Assembly: GCA_029560815.1 (NCBI GenBank)
Contig: JAKQKF010000252.1
Location: 1 to 36,017 of the forward strand
Length of the DNA stretch: 36,017 bases
From: a bacterium
GTDB lineage: Bacteria > KSB1 > UBA2214
Direction: 5' to 3'
Every line of letters starts with the position of its first letter. Within the stretch, counting starts at the first letter, position 1. The notes beneath the pieces are model-generated. The model was not told the origin of the DNA. It made no database searches and saw only the letters and a list, made by a program, of their open reading frames with translations. Made by a program: the position numbers and the translations under genes. This document shows positions 8,872 through 15,985 of this stretch, one piece after another.

Positions 8872-8904
8872 CAGATTTTGGCATTTTTGTTTCATCGGTC
8901 ACCC
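8872..8904. promoter_or_regulatory. Conserved two-block element, copy 1
   Basis: CAGATTTTG (8872-8880) and ATCGGTCACCC (8894-8904) recur in the same order and orientation at 27410-27439, with a spacer of 13 nt here and 10 nt there. Here the element lies 25 bp upstream of the -35 of the TonB unit and also just before the divergent kinase gene, which suits an activator site. Function unknown. Confidence 0.4.
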
Positions 8905-8924
8905 ACGTTATGCACTGAGGAGGA

Positions 8925-9869
8925 ATGATCACGCAGGTACTGGGACTTGATCTGGGCGGCACCAAGATTGCCGCGGCCCGCTTTGCAGAGGACGGTAGGC
9001 TCCTGCACCGGGAGAGCGCCCTGCTCGATGGGCGCGAGGGCAACGCAGTCGGCGCGCTGATCACAGCAACCGCCCGCAAACTCATTGGAGAGGACGAAAT
9101 CGCCGCCATCGGCCTCTGCGTTCCGGGCATCTATTATGCGCGCAGGGGCAGGGTCTGGGCGCCCAACATCCCCGGTTGGGACGACTATCCGCTGCTGGAC
9201 GAGCTCCAGCACGCCTTTCCCGCTGCCGCGGTCCGCATCGACAGCGACCGCGCCTGCTACATCCTCGGCGAGACCTGGCAGGGAGCGGCGCGCGGCTGCC
9301 GCGACGCCATCTTTCTCGCGGTCGGCACCGGTATCGGCGCCGGTATCCTCGTCGATGGCCGCATCCTGCGCGGCCATGATGATATCGCCGGGGCCGTCGG
9401 CTGGATGGGACTGGTTCAGCCCTGGCAGCAAAAGTACGCCGCATGCGGCTGCTTTGAATACTACGCCGCCGGCGACGGACTTGCCCGGGTCGCCGGGGAG
9501 TATCTCGCCGCCGACCCCGCCAGCCGGAGCCCGCTGCGCGCCAAAGCTGCGGCAGAGCTCAAGGGCGCGGATATCTTTGCCGCTTTTGATCAGGGCGACC
9601 CCCTGGCCCGGCGCATCCTCGACGAGGCCATCGTCCATTGGGGAATGGCCGTGGCCAATCTGGTCAGCGCCTTCAATCCTGAAAAGATCATCCTCGGCGG
9701 CGGCGTCTTCGGCCCCGCCGCCCGTTTTATCGGCCGCATTCACGCTGAGGCCAGCAAGTGGGCCCAGCCCATCGCCTTCTCCCGGGTGACACTGGAGATC
9801 TCAACCCTCGGCGGCGATGCCGGCCTCATCGGCGCCGGCAGCCTGGCGCTGGCGGCGGCGCGCGACTGA
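8925..9869 (+). CDS. ROK-family sugar kinase, zinc-site-deficient subgroup
   Basis: 314 residues. The N-terminus carries the ROK/hexokinase phosphate-1 motif DLGGTK (residues 9-14). The catalytic aspartate is D108 in RIDSDRA. The phosphate-2 loop is VGTGIGAG (133-140), and the adenosine region near residue 250 reads NPEKIILGGGVFG. Typical ROK kinases have an AGEIGH sequence followed by a CxCGxxGCxE zinc site. Here these read AGAVGW (155-160) and ACGCFEYY (173-180), so the glutamate, the zinc-binding histidine and one cysteine are absent. The ROK family phosphorylates glucose, N-acetylglucosamine, N-acetylmannosamine and other sugars with ATP in the cytoplasm. The transporter and isomerase downstream suggest an amino sugar or a related hexose. 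A GAGGAGGA run lies directly against the ATG, an unusually tight ribosome site. Substrate unproven. Confidence 0.9.
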   Translation: MITQVLGLDLGGTKIAAARFAEDGRLLHRESALLDGREGNAVGALITATARKLIGEDEIAAIGLCVPGIYYARRGRVWAPNIPGWDDYPLLDELQHAFPAAAVRIDSDRACYILGETWQGAARGCRDAIFLAVGTGIGAGILVDGRILRGHDDIAGAVGWMGLVQPWQQKYAACGCFEYYAAGDGLARVAGEYLAADPASRSPLRAKAAAELKGADIFAAFDQGDPLARRILDEAIVHWGMAVANLVSAFNPEKIILGGGVFGPAARFIGRIHAEASKWAQPIAFSRVTLEISTLGGDAGLIGAGSLALAAARD

Positions 9870-9975
9870 TCCTCCGCCCCCGGCCGGACCGGCCAGGCGT
9901 ATTCGTCCGCCCCGCGAGCCTCTGCTGACTCCTGCACAGCGGATATCGACGCACACTCTAACCACAGGATACCCT

Positions 9976-11139
9976 ATGGCGTATAACCGTAAAGCCGTCT
10001 TCAGCGCCGCCTGCGTGGCGATGTTCATCTTCGGCATCGTCATGTCCATTCTCGGCGCCCTCCTCCCCTCGGTCATCGAACAGTTCGGCCTCGATAAGGC
10101 CATGGCCGGATCGCTCTTCCCCCTCATGACCATCGGCATGCTCCTGGGCTCTCTCTTCTTCGGCCCGATCGTCGACCGTTACGGCTACAAGAGCCTGCTG
10201 ATCGTCTGCTCCACATTTGTCCTCGCCGGCCTGGTGATGATCGGCCGGGCCGGGGGGCTCGATGTGCTGCGCGCGGCCATGTTCCTGATCGGACTCGGCG
10301 GCGGGGTCATCAATGGCGCCTCCAATGCCCTCGTCTCCGACATCTACGAGGAAGAGCGCGGCGCCCGGCTGAGCCTGCTCGGGGTCTTTTTCGGCATCAG
10401 TGCCTTCAGCATCCCCTTCCTCCTCGGTCTGCTCATGAAAAGCCTCGGCTACGCCCGCCTGGCCGCCCTGGTCGGTGCGGCTGTTGCTGTCCCGATTCTC
10501 TTTTTTCTCCTCATCCGCTTCCCCGAACCCAAGCAGAAACAAGGCTTTCCGCTCAAGGAGGGCGCCAGGCTGATCAAAGAGGCGCCCCTGCTCCTCTTCG
10601 GACTGATGCTCTTCTTCGAGAGCGGCATGGAGATGACCATGGGGGGCTGGTCGGCCACCTTTTTCAACGAAGCCCTGGCGGTCGAAAGCTCGCGGGCGGT
10701 GATCTATCTCTCTTTCTTCTGGCTGGCGCTGATGGCCGCGCGGCTGATTCTGCCGCGGCTGCTGCAGCGCTGCGACGCGGGACGGCTGCTGGTCAGCTTT
10801 ATCACCATCGCTTTTCTCGGCACCCTCCTGCTCCTTTCGGCCGGCGAGGTGGGAGAGGCCTTGCCCGGTCTGATGCTGGTGGGCTTTGGTTTTGCCGCAG
10901 TCTATCCCATTGTCCTCGGCTTCGTCGGCGATCGCTATCCCCATCTCAGCGGCACCGCCTTCAGCATGGTTTTTGTCATGGCCCTCACCGGGGGCAGCCT
11001 CATGCCCTGGATTTCGGGTCTGCTGGGCAAAGCTCATGGCCTGCGCCTGGCCCTCGCCATTGTTCCGGCCGGTCTGATCCTGATGACCCTGGTCTTTATA
11101 ATTGTGCGCAACATATATCCTGAAAAGAAAAAGGAGTAA
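9976..11139 (+). CDS. MFS sugar transporter (fucose-permease-like)
   Basis: 387 residues. The start was set at ATG 9976: the upstream in-frame extension is proline/arginine-rich and unlike a membrane protein, whereas MAYNRK leads directly into transmembrane helix 1. About twelve hydrophobic segments are visible, with a longer charged loop near the middle (FPEPKQKQGFPLKEGARLI), the usual 6+6 MFS layout. The helix 2-3 loop reads GPIVDRYGYKSLL, a good MFS motif A. The overall look is that of sugar-proton symporters of the FucP/NagP type in the inner membrane. It follows the ROK kinase by 106 nt and precedes the SIS isomerase by 3 nt, so the three are probably one operon for import and phosphorylation of a sugar. 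The ribosome site (AGG, 7 nt) is weak. Substrate unknown. Confidence 0.85.
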   Translation: MAYNRKAVFSAACVAMFIFGIVMSILGALLPSVIEQFGLDKAMAGSLFPLMTIGMLLGSLFFGPIVDRYGYKSLLIVCSTFVLAGLVMIGRAGGLDVLRAAMFLIGLGGGVINGASNALVSDIYEEERGARLSLLGVFFGISAFSIPFLLGLLMKSLGYARLAALVGAAVAVPILFFLLIRFPEPKQKQGFPLKEGARLIKEAPLLLFGLMLFFESGMEMTMGGWSATFFNEALAVESSRAVIYLSFFWLALMAARLILPRLLQRCDAGRLLVSFITIAFLGTLLLLSAGEVGEALPGLMLVGFGFAAVYPIVLGFVGDRYPHLSGTAFSMVFVMALTGGSLMPWISGLLGKAHGLRLALAIVPAGLILMTLVFIIVRNIYPEKKKE

Positions 11140-11142
11140 AAT

Positions 11143-11904
11143 ATGCTGGCAAAACAGTGGCTGGATAACGCCCGCGGGGTGATGGACAAGATTGAGTCCA
11201 CCCAGATCGAGAATATCAACAAGGCGGCCGGGTTGATGGCCGATGCCATCGGCGGTGGCCATTGGGTCCATACCTTCGGCTGCGGACATGCGACCCTGCC
11301 GATCGAGGAAATGTATCCCCGCATCGGCGGCTTTGTCGGTTTTCATCCGATGATCGAGATCCCGCTCTCCTTCTTCACCCACATCGTCGGAGAGATGGGC
11401 GTGCACCAGTTTGTCTTTCTCGAACGTGTCGAGGGGTACGGCCAGCAGATCATGAAATCCTATAATTTCGACCAGAACGACGTTATGTGGCTCTTTTCCC
11501 ATTCAGGCATCAACAATGTCAATATCGACATCGCTCTGGAAGCCCGGCGGATGGGCATGAAAATCGTCGTCTTCGGCTCCGCCGGCGAGTTCTCCGGGGT
11601 CAAGACCCGCCACTCCTCCGGCAAGCAGATCTTTGAACTGGCCGATGTCGTGGTCGATACCTGTGTACCGGCTCAGGACGCCTCGGTGCCGCTGATGAAC
11701 CATGTCGACAAGATCGGACCGGTTTCGACCATGGCCTTCGTCACTGCCGTATGGATGACCATCAGCACCGTGGCCGAGATCCTCGCCGGACGCGGCGTCA
11801 AGCTCTACATCCATCCCTCGCACAATGTGCCGGGCGACACCACCGCCCGCCAGCGGCTGGATGAGGCCCTGGCCGAGTACAAGCGGCGGATCGCTGGAGT
11901 ATAA
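11143..11904 (+). CDS. SIS-domain sugar isomerase, UPF0309 type
   Basis: 253 residues, a single SIS (phosphosugar isomerase) fold. Motifs typical of the UPF0309 group are FGCGHA (45-50) followed by EEMYPR, LERVEGYG (93-100), FSHSG (118-122) as the phosphosugar loop, TRHSSGK (155-161) and KIGPVST. SIS domains bind phosphorylated sugars and catalyse aldose-ketose isomerisation, deamination or ether cleavage. It is too short for a two-SIS-domain AgaS/GlmS-type enzyme and lacks the TSGRLG signature of MurQ. It starts 3 nt after the transporter stop, with AAGGAG overlapping that stop, so the two are translationally linked. With the ROK kinase it probably acts on the imported, phosphorylated sugar. 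Whether it isomerises or deaminates cannot be told from sequence. Confidence 0.85.
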   Translation: MLAKQWLDNARGVMDKIESTQIENINKAAGLMADAIGGGHWVHTFGCGHATLPIEEMYPRIGGFVGFHPMIEIPLSFFTHIVGEMGVHQFVFLERVEGYGQQIMKSYNFDQNDVMWLFSHSGINNVNIDIALEARRMGMKIVVFGSAGEFSGVKTRHSSGKQIFELADVVVDTCVPAQDASVPLMNHVDKIGPVSTMAFVTAVWMTISTVAEILAGRGVKLYIHPSHNVPGDTTARQRLDEALAEYKRRIAGV

Positions 11905-11937
11905 AAAAAAGCCCGGTGCGCCGATGGCGCACCGGGC
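11903..11937 (-). terminator. Terminator between convergent genes
   Basis: GCCCGGTGCGCC (11911-11922) and GGCGCACCGGGC (11926-11937) form a perfect 12-bp stem with a GAT loop. On the minus strand it is followed by eight T residues (11910-11903), so it ends the small membrane-protein gene. The T-run is shared with the stop region of the SIS gene; reading plus-ward there is no T-run, but the strong hairpin may still slow transcription from that side. Confidence 0.85.
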
Positions 11938-11967
11938 AAAGCCGGCGCGGCGTTAAAGTCAGACCGC

Positions 11968-12369
11968 TCAATAGGGCAAGTTGTTCTCCTCCCGCATCTC
12001 TTCAATGCGGAGGACCTGGGTGACGAGATATCTGCTCATGCCCCGCCACGGCAGGGGATGGAGATATTCCTTATATCTCAGTTCGACAAACTTGCCGCTG
12101 GCGTTTTCGAGCTTTTTGGCGACATCGTCCGAGACCACGCTGAATTCGAATTCATTGCTTTGCATCGACCCCGGCGCCGGCGTCTTGAAGCCGGTTTGAA
12201 TCAGGCGTCCCTCCCAGGTCTTGAAGAGATAGCCTTTCTTCACCAGAAAGTTGAGGTCGCCCGCTTTGACGCCCTCGCCGAAAACAAAATAGTAACGCCA
12301 CCAGAAAAAGAGGCCCAGGACGATGAGGAGTAAGAACGCCCCGCAGCCGATATACTTCTTGCCTTTCAT
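11968..12369 (-). CDS. Small membrane-anchored conserved protein
   Basis: 133 residues with GGGAG 9 nt before the ATG. Residues 8-27 form one transmembrane helix (GAFLLLIVLGLFFWW) after a basic start, leaving a soluble domain outside the cytoplasm. The soluble part contains FGEGVKAGDLNFLVKKGYLF, then KTWEGRLIQTG, SNEFEFSV and PLPWRG. From memory this resembles a small family frequent in Bacteroidetes that databases sometimes label, without basis, as 6-phosphogluconate dehydrogenase; it has no nucleotide-binding fold and cannot be that enzyme. It stands alone, convergent with the SIS gene and ended by a strong terminator. Function unknown. Confidence 0.8.
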   Translation of the reverse strand: MKGKKYIGCGAFLLLIVLGLFFWWRYYFVFGEGVKAGDLNFLVKKGYLFKTWEGRLIQTGFKTPAPGSMQSNEFEFSVVSDDVAKKLENASGKFVELRYKEYLHPLPWRGMSRYLVTQVLRIEEMREENNLPY

Positions 12370-12383
12370 CTATCTGTTCTCCC

Positions 12384-12395
12384 TGGTTTAAACCA
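12384..12395. promoter_or_regulatory. 12-bp perfect palindrome upstream of the small membrane protein
   Basis: TGGTTTAAACCA is fully self-complementary and lies 14 bp before the minus-strand start codon, just upstream of the GGGAG ribosome site. It may be an operator. A weak minus-strand promoter (TTGCTT, 17 bp, TAATTT) lies upstream of it. The rest of 12370-12584 holds another inverted repeat, CGGCCGCT-GA-AGCGGCCG (12483-12500), and no gene. Confidence 0.35.
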
Positions 12396-12584
12396 TGGAC
12401 AGGATTTGCGGGAAAAATTAGCTAATCGCCCGGCTAAAAGCAAGCAAAATGTCACCATGCCCCGGCGCGCCCTCAAAATAATCGGCCGCTGAAGCGGCCG
12501 GCAGGGAAAATCGAGAATAAAATCAGCTGTTTTTTGGTTTTTATCTTATACCCTGGTATTCCAACGAAAACAAAGGAGAAAACC

Positions 12585-12689
12585 ATGGCAAAAAATCAGG
12601 ATGTAAAACCCAAAGAAAACAAGAAAAAATCGGGAAAAAGCCTGAAAGAGAAAAGGGCTGAAAAAAAAGCCAAAAAGGGCTCCAAATAG
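12585..12689 (+). CDS. 34-residue lysine-rich basic protein
   Basis: A short frame with an excellent context: AAAGGAG lies 6 nt before the ATG and a Rho-independent terminator begins 13 nt after the stop, so it looks like a single-gene transcript. Of 34 residues 14 are lysine and 2 are arginine. The C-terminal half carries a KSLKEKRAEKKAKKG run, likely a single basic helix. I recall short proteins with a similar LKEKRxEKKxK core in other bacteria, all uncharacterised. A protein this basic could bind nucleic acid or the ribosome, but this is a guess from charge alone. There are no membrane segments or cysteines. Confidence 0.75.
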   Translation: MAKNQDVKPKENKKKSGKSLKEKRAEKKAKKGSK

Positions 12690-12701
12690 TCCCTGATTGA
12701 A

Positions 12702-12733
12702 AAGGGCGGCTGCCGGCCGCCCTTGGTCTTTTT
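12702..12733 (+). terminator. Rho-independent terminator of the small basic protein gene
   Basis: AAGGGCGGC (12702-12710) and GCCGCCCTT (12716-12724) form a 9-bp stem with a 5-nt loop, followed by GGTCTTTTT. Flanking TTGAAA and TTTCAA can extend the pairing. It separates the 34-residue gene from the HPPD-like gene. Confidence 0.8.
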
Positions 12734-12812
12734 CAATCTCCCTCCCGTCGCAGCCGGTCTCCGGCCTACCCGGCTGACGCCGGTGGGCACGCCAAAGCAG
12801 GAGTAAAACAAC

Positions 12813-13829
12813 TTGACGAGCATGCACAAGAGTATTGAAGGAGAACTCACCGATCTCAGAGAGCGCCTTGGGCCCTCTCCCGTCGCGCCGGTCTTTGCAG
12901 GATTGGCCTTTTTCCGCTACCGCGTCACTGCGGGCAGCGGCGTCGATCTGATCCGCGAAGTGGGCCGCAAGACCGGCTACCGCCTCGCCAGGGCCTGGAA
13001 AGAACGCGAGGCCGACGCGCTCTATTACGAACTGCTGCTCGATCCCTCTCTGCCGGCGATGATCATCCATGAAAACGGACGGAGCCTGGAGGGCTATCCG
13101 AGACTCGATGCCCTCGCTTTCCGCGTCACCGATTTGCAGCCGGTCCGCGACAGCCTGCAAAATGGCTGCATCCCCAGCCGTGAAGAGCCCTGGGGGATCG
13201 CCACTGAACCGATCCCCGGCCCCGGAGACCGCTTTATTTATCTCATGGCGGGGGCACCGGCCTGGCACGACGCGCCCGGACTGGAACCCCTGCCGATCGA
13301 CCCGGCTGCAGTCGGCATCGCCCCTTTCGGCGATGTGCGAGACAGCATCGGGCATCTCGATCACATCGCCTACCGCGTCCCTGTGGCCTATGTGAGACGG
13401 ACGGCGGAGATGATCATGAAACTGACCGGCTACTCCTTCGATTCCTGTTATTCCGTGGCCGATCAGAACGCCGAGACCATGGTCTTCCGCTGGGGTGAGC
13501 GCAAGCCCGCGATCGTCGTCTCCTATGGCTGGGACGAGCAATCTGTGGTCCACGCCTATACAGCGAAATATGGCCCCCGCGTCCACCATACCGCCTATTA
13601 CACGGATGATCTGCGCGCTGTCCTGCTCCGCCAGAAGGAACTCGGACTCAACTTCACCACCGAGGCCCTCATCGGCGACGAAACGCGCGGCATCCTGCAA
13701 ATCTTCAGCTCCCCATCCCCCTTCAGTCACGAGATCACCGAATATGTGCAGCGCTTCGGCTCTTTCACCGGCTTTTTTGACAAGGGAAATGTCGGCGAGC
13801 TGATGGGGTCGACGAAGCACCTGAACTAG
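12813..13829 (+). CDS. 4-hydroxyphenylpyruvate dioxygenase-like VOC-fold enzyme
   Basis: 338 residues starting at TTG 12813: AGGAG lies 9 nt before it, whereas the next in-frame ATG (12822) is 18 nt away. The protein has two vicinal-oxygen-chelate halves, as in HPPD. The C-terminal half keeps the Fe(II) ligands: H184 in GHLDHIAYRV, H259 in RVHHTAYYTDD and E310 in HEITEYVQR. Around these, DEQSVVHAYTAKYGP and LQIFSSPSPF align with the HPPD regions before the second ligand and before the glutamate. The terminal FFDKGN replaces the usual GFGEGNF. HPPD converts 4-hydroxyphenylpyruvate to homogentisate in tyrosine breakdown; hydroxymandelate synthase shares the fold. No other tyrosine-catabolic gene is nearby, so the substrate is open. 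Confidence 0.85.
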   Translation: MTSMHKSIEGELTDLRERLGPSPVAPVFAGLAFFRYRVTAGSGVDLIREVGRKTGYRLARAWKEREADALYYELLLDPSLPAMIIHENGRSLEGYPRLDALAFRVTDLQPVRDSLQNGCIPSREEPWGIATEPIPGPGDRFIYLMAGAPAWHDAPGLEPLPIDPAAVGIAPFGDVRDSIGHLDHIAYRVPVAYVRRTAEMIMKLTGYSFDSCYSVADQNAETMVFRWGERKPAIVVSYGWDEQSVVHAYTAKYGPRVHHTAYYTDDLRAVLLRQKELGLNFTTEALIGDETRGILQIFSSPSPFSHEITEYVQRFGSFTGFFDKGNVGELMGSTKHLN

Positions 13830-13898
13830 GCGAACGCCCTATTCCCTCTAGCGCTGCGGGCCGGTGCATGCCATGGCCGGTCCGTGCGCCCCCTCCTG

Positions 13899-15893
13899 TC
13901 ACCTTATCAGCGTAACGCGTCTGACCTCGGCTTTTCCGGCGACCCGGGCCTGCATGAGATACTCGCCCGGCGGCAGCGGTACGCCCGCGTCATCGCGGCC
14001 GTCCCAGCGCAGCAGATGCTCCCCGGCGGCCAGCCTGCCGGCATCGATACGCCGCACCCGCCGGCCCAGCAAATTAAAAACGGAAAGAGCGACACCGGCG
14101 CTCTCCGGCAGACGCAGGCGCAGCTGCGTGCTGAGGCTGAAAGGATTGGGCCAGGCCGCCGGCAGCTCAAACCGATCAGGCCCCGCCAGAACGACGGCGA
14201 TCTCTCCGGAGAGGCTGGCGCTGCCGTCGAGATCGACCTGCCGCAGACGATAAAAGTACCTCCCCGGCATCAGCCCCCGATCCTCATAGAGATACTCCTG
14301 CCCCATGGCCGAGGTGCCCATCCCCGGGACAAACTCAATACTTTCAAATCCGCCGGCCTCCCCTTTGCGCTCCACTTCGAAACCAAGATTGCTGGTTTCG
14401 CTCGCAGTCCGCCAGGTCAGGACGACCTCCGGATAACGCGCGGCGGCCGTGAAACGGACCAGTTCGACCGGCACGGTGGTGAAATTCACCCTGTGGCCCA
14501 ATACCGTGCTGCGGCCGCCAGGGGGCATGCCCAGGAAAGCGAAAAAGACCGTATTCTTTAGGTGATGAAGCTTTATATCCGTGAATTCATGCGCGGAATC
14601 GGATTCACCCAGGGTGTGATAGATGGGCAGATCCGAGGCCGCCGGGAAGAGGGCGAATTTCAGGCGCCAGGCCTCTCCACTTTTCTCCTGCCAGGCGAAT
14701 ACCCGCTGCCCCTGATCATCCACAAAAAGGGAGGGCTTTTCTCTCGCCGCGGAGAGTTCGGGCTGATCGAGACGGAGATTATCACCGCTGGGCAAACCCC
14801 AGCGATCGAACTGCTGCGTATAGATCGCCGCGCTCTTGTCCCGGGTATCCTCCCAGACAATCTGCAGCAGGTTTTCATTGCCCGCCACAGCGGGCCGCCA
14901 CTGCAAGCTTCTCGAGGCATCCGCATTGACGACAAAATTATCGCCCCGTTTGACTCCGTCCGCCTTGAAAATCTGGGCATAGATCTCGGAATCCCCCGCA
15001 CGCTTGTCCTCCCAGACGACGGCGGTCTGGCCGCTGCTGTAGACACCGATCTCCGGAATCCACTGCAGGCTGTTCTCGTCATCGTTCACCTTGATGGCCG
15101 GCGCCTGCGGGAGCGCGGCGAGACTGAGGGTGCGCATGTAGATATTGTAATCCCCCCCATCCTTCTGGAGCCAGACGACATGTGTGCTGTCGCCCCACGA
15201 TTCGGTTTTGGGAAATAACTGCGGAGTCTCCGCCAAAGGTGAAACCGTGACGGCCGGAGCCGGCATACTGCCATCCGCCTGAACCAGGCGCGCCATAATT
15301 TGCGGCGCCGGTCCGGTGTAATCCTCCCAACAGACCAGGAAACGGCCGTCGGACAAGGCACAGAGATCGGGTGCGATCTGGGCGGCCTTGATGCCGGGCG
15401 GATTCACCTTGATGTTCACACCAACGGGCGTATAGGTCAGATCGAAAAGCTGGGCATAAATATCGGGATTGTCCAGGCCGCTGCGATGGTCCTGCCAGAC
15501 CACGAGGATGCGGTTGCTCACCGTGCTGACGGCCAGATTGGCACTGCTGGCGAGCGAATCAGTCTGTGGAACCTTCACGAAAGGATCGTAAGCCTCCGTC
15601 ATCGCTCCGAACACTGGCCCGGATGCAGCAGAGAGCAGCCCCGCCCCGGCCAGGCTTCGTCCCGCGGGAAGTGGAGCAGTAACCTCCGCCAAAAGGGCTT
15701 TCCTTACCGATTCGGCCGGATTTTCGCATTCAAGACGATGCTGATACAATTTCAGCCTGTGCTCCAGCCATGGCGCGGTCTGCAGCAACCCCGTGACTAA
15801 AGGGTCCAGATCCGGCGTTCCGGCCATCACGCCGGAGAGAGCCGTTGAAAACAGGGTGACTGCCAGAAAAAGGGTGACAAAAAATGGCTTCAT
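13899..15893 (-). CDS. Secreted beta-propeller-like protein with T9SS-type C-terminal domain
   Basis: 664 residues. The start is ATG 15891-15893, with GGAGG 9 nt upstream and a signal peptide (MKPFFVTLF to VMAG). After a helical stretch there are at least five repeats built on a VVWxDxRxGxxxIYAQxFD theme (for example VVWQDHRSG, VCWEDYTG, VVWEDKRAG, VWEDTRDK), probably blades of a beta-propeller. A fibronectin-like segment follows (VVLTWRTASETSNLGFEVER, then YFYRLRQVD). The end is a FlgD-like domain with AAWPNPFS in place of NYPNPFN and the usual LLGRRVRR and LLRWDGRDDAG. Such domains direct export and surface attachment through T9SS in related phyla. It is the last of five secreted-protein genes, 92 nt after the previous one. 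In the 69 nt before the convergent HPPD gene no terminator with a T-run was seen. Ligand unknown. Confidence 0.85.
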   Translation of the reverse strand: MKPFFVTLFLAVTLFSTALSGVMAGTPDLDPLVTGLLQTAPWLEHRLKLYQHRLECENPAESVRKALLAEVTAPLPAGRSLAGAGLLSAASGPVFGAMTEAYDPFVKVPQTDSLASSANLAVSTVSNRILVVWQDHRSGLDNPDIYAQLFDLTYTPVGVNIKVNPPGIKAAQIAPDLCALSDGRFLVCWEDYTGPAPQIMARLVQADGSMPAPAVTVSPLAETPQLFPKTESWGDSTHVVWLQKDGGDYNIYMRTLSLAALPQAPAIKVNDDENSLQWIPEIGVYSSGQTAVVWEDKRAGDSEIYAQIFKADGVKRGDNFVVNADASRSLQWRPAVAGNENLLQIVWEDTRDKSAAIYTQQFDRWGLPSGDNLRLDQPELSAAREKPSLFVDDQGQRVFAWQEKSGEAWRLKFALFPAASDLPIYHTLGESDSAHEFTDIKLHHLKNTVFFAFLGMPPGGRSTVLGHRVNFTTVPVELVRFTAAARYPEVVLTWRTASETSNLGFEVERKGEAGGFESIEFVPGMGTSAMGQEYLYEDRGLMPGRYFYRLRQVDLDGSASLSGEIAVVLAGPDRFELPAAWPNPFSLSTQLRLRLPESAGVALSVFNLLGRRVRRIDAGRLAAGEHLLRWDGRDDAGVPLPPGEYLMQARVAGKAEVRRVTLIR

Positions 15894-15985
15894 ACCGCTC
15901 GACCTCCGCAGCAACAGCAATGGCGGCGCGGGCACAGCCGCGCCGCCATCTGCATTCATTCCAGGTTAACTGATTATAAATCGGC

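Noticed and set aside
9958..11502. Minus-strand reading frame of 514 codons
   Set aside because: Antisense to the MFS transporter and part of the SIS gene; its sequence is a low-complexity run of Glu, Gln, Asp and His typical of a complement of hydrophobic codons.
12483..12500. Inverted repeat CGGCCGCT-GA-AGCGGCCG as a terminator
   Set aside because: No minus-strand gene lies upstream to be terminated, and the run after it is only weakly T-rich; it may just be a GC-rich palindrome.
12546..13820. Minus-strand reading frame of 424 codons
   Set aside because: Antisense to the HPPD-like gene, whose iron ligands and domain order are clear; the antisense frame has no recognisable motif.
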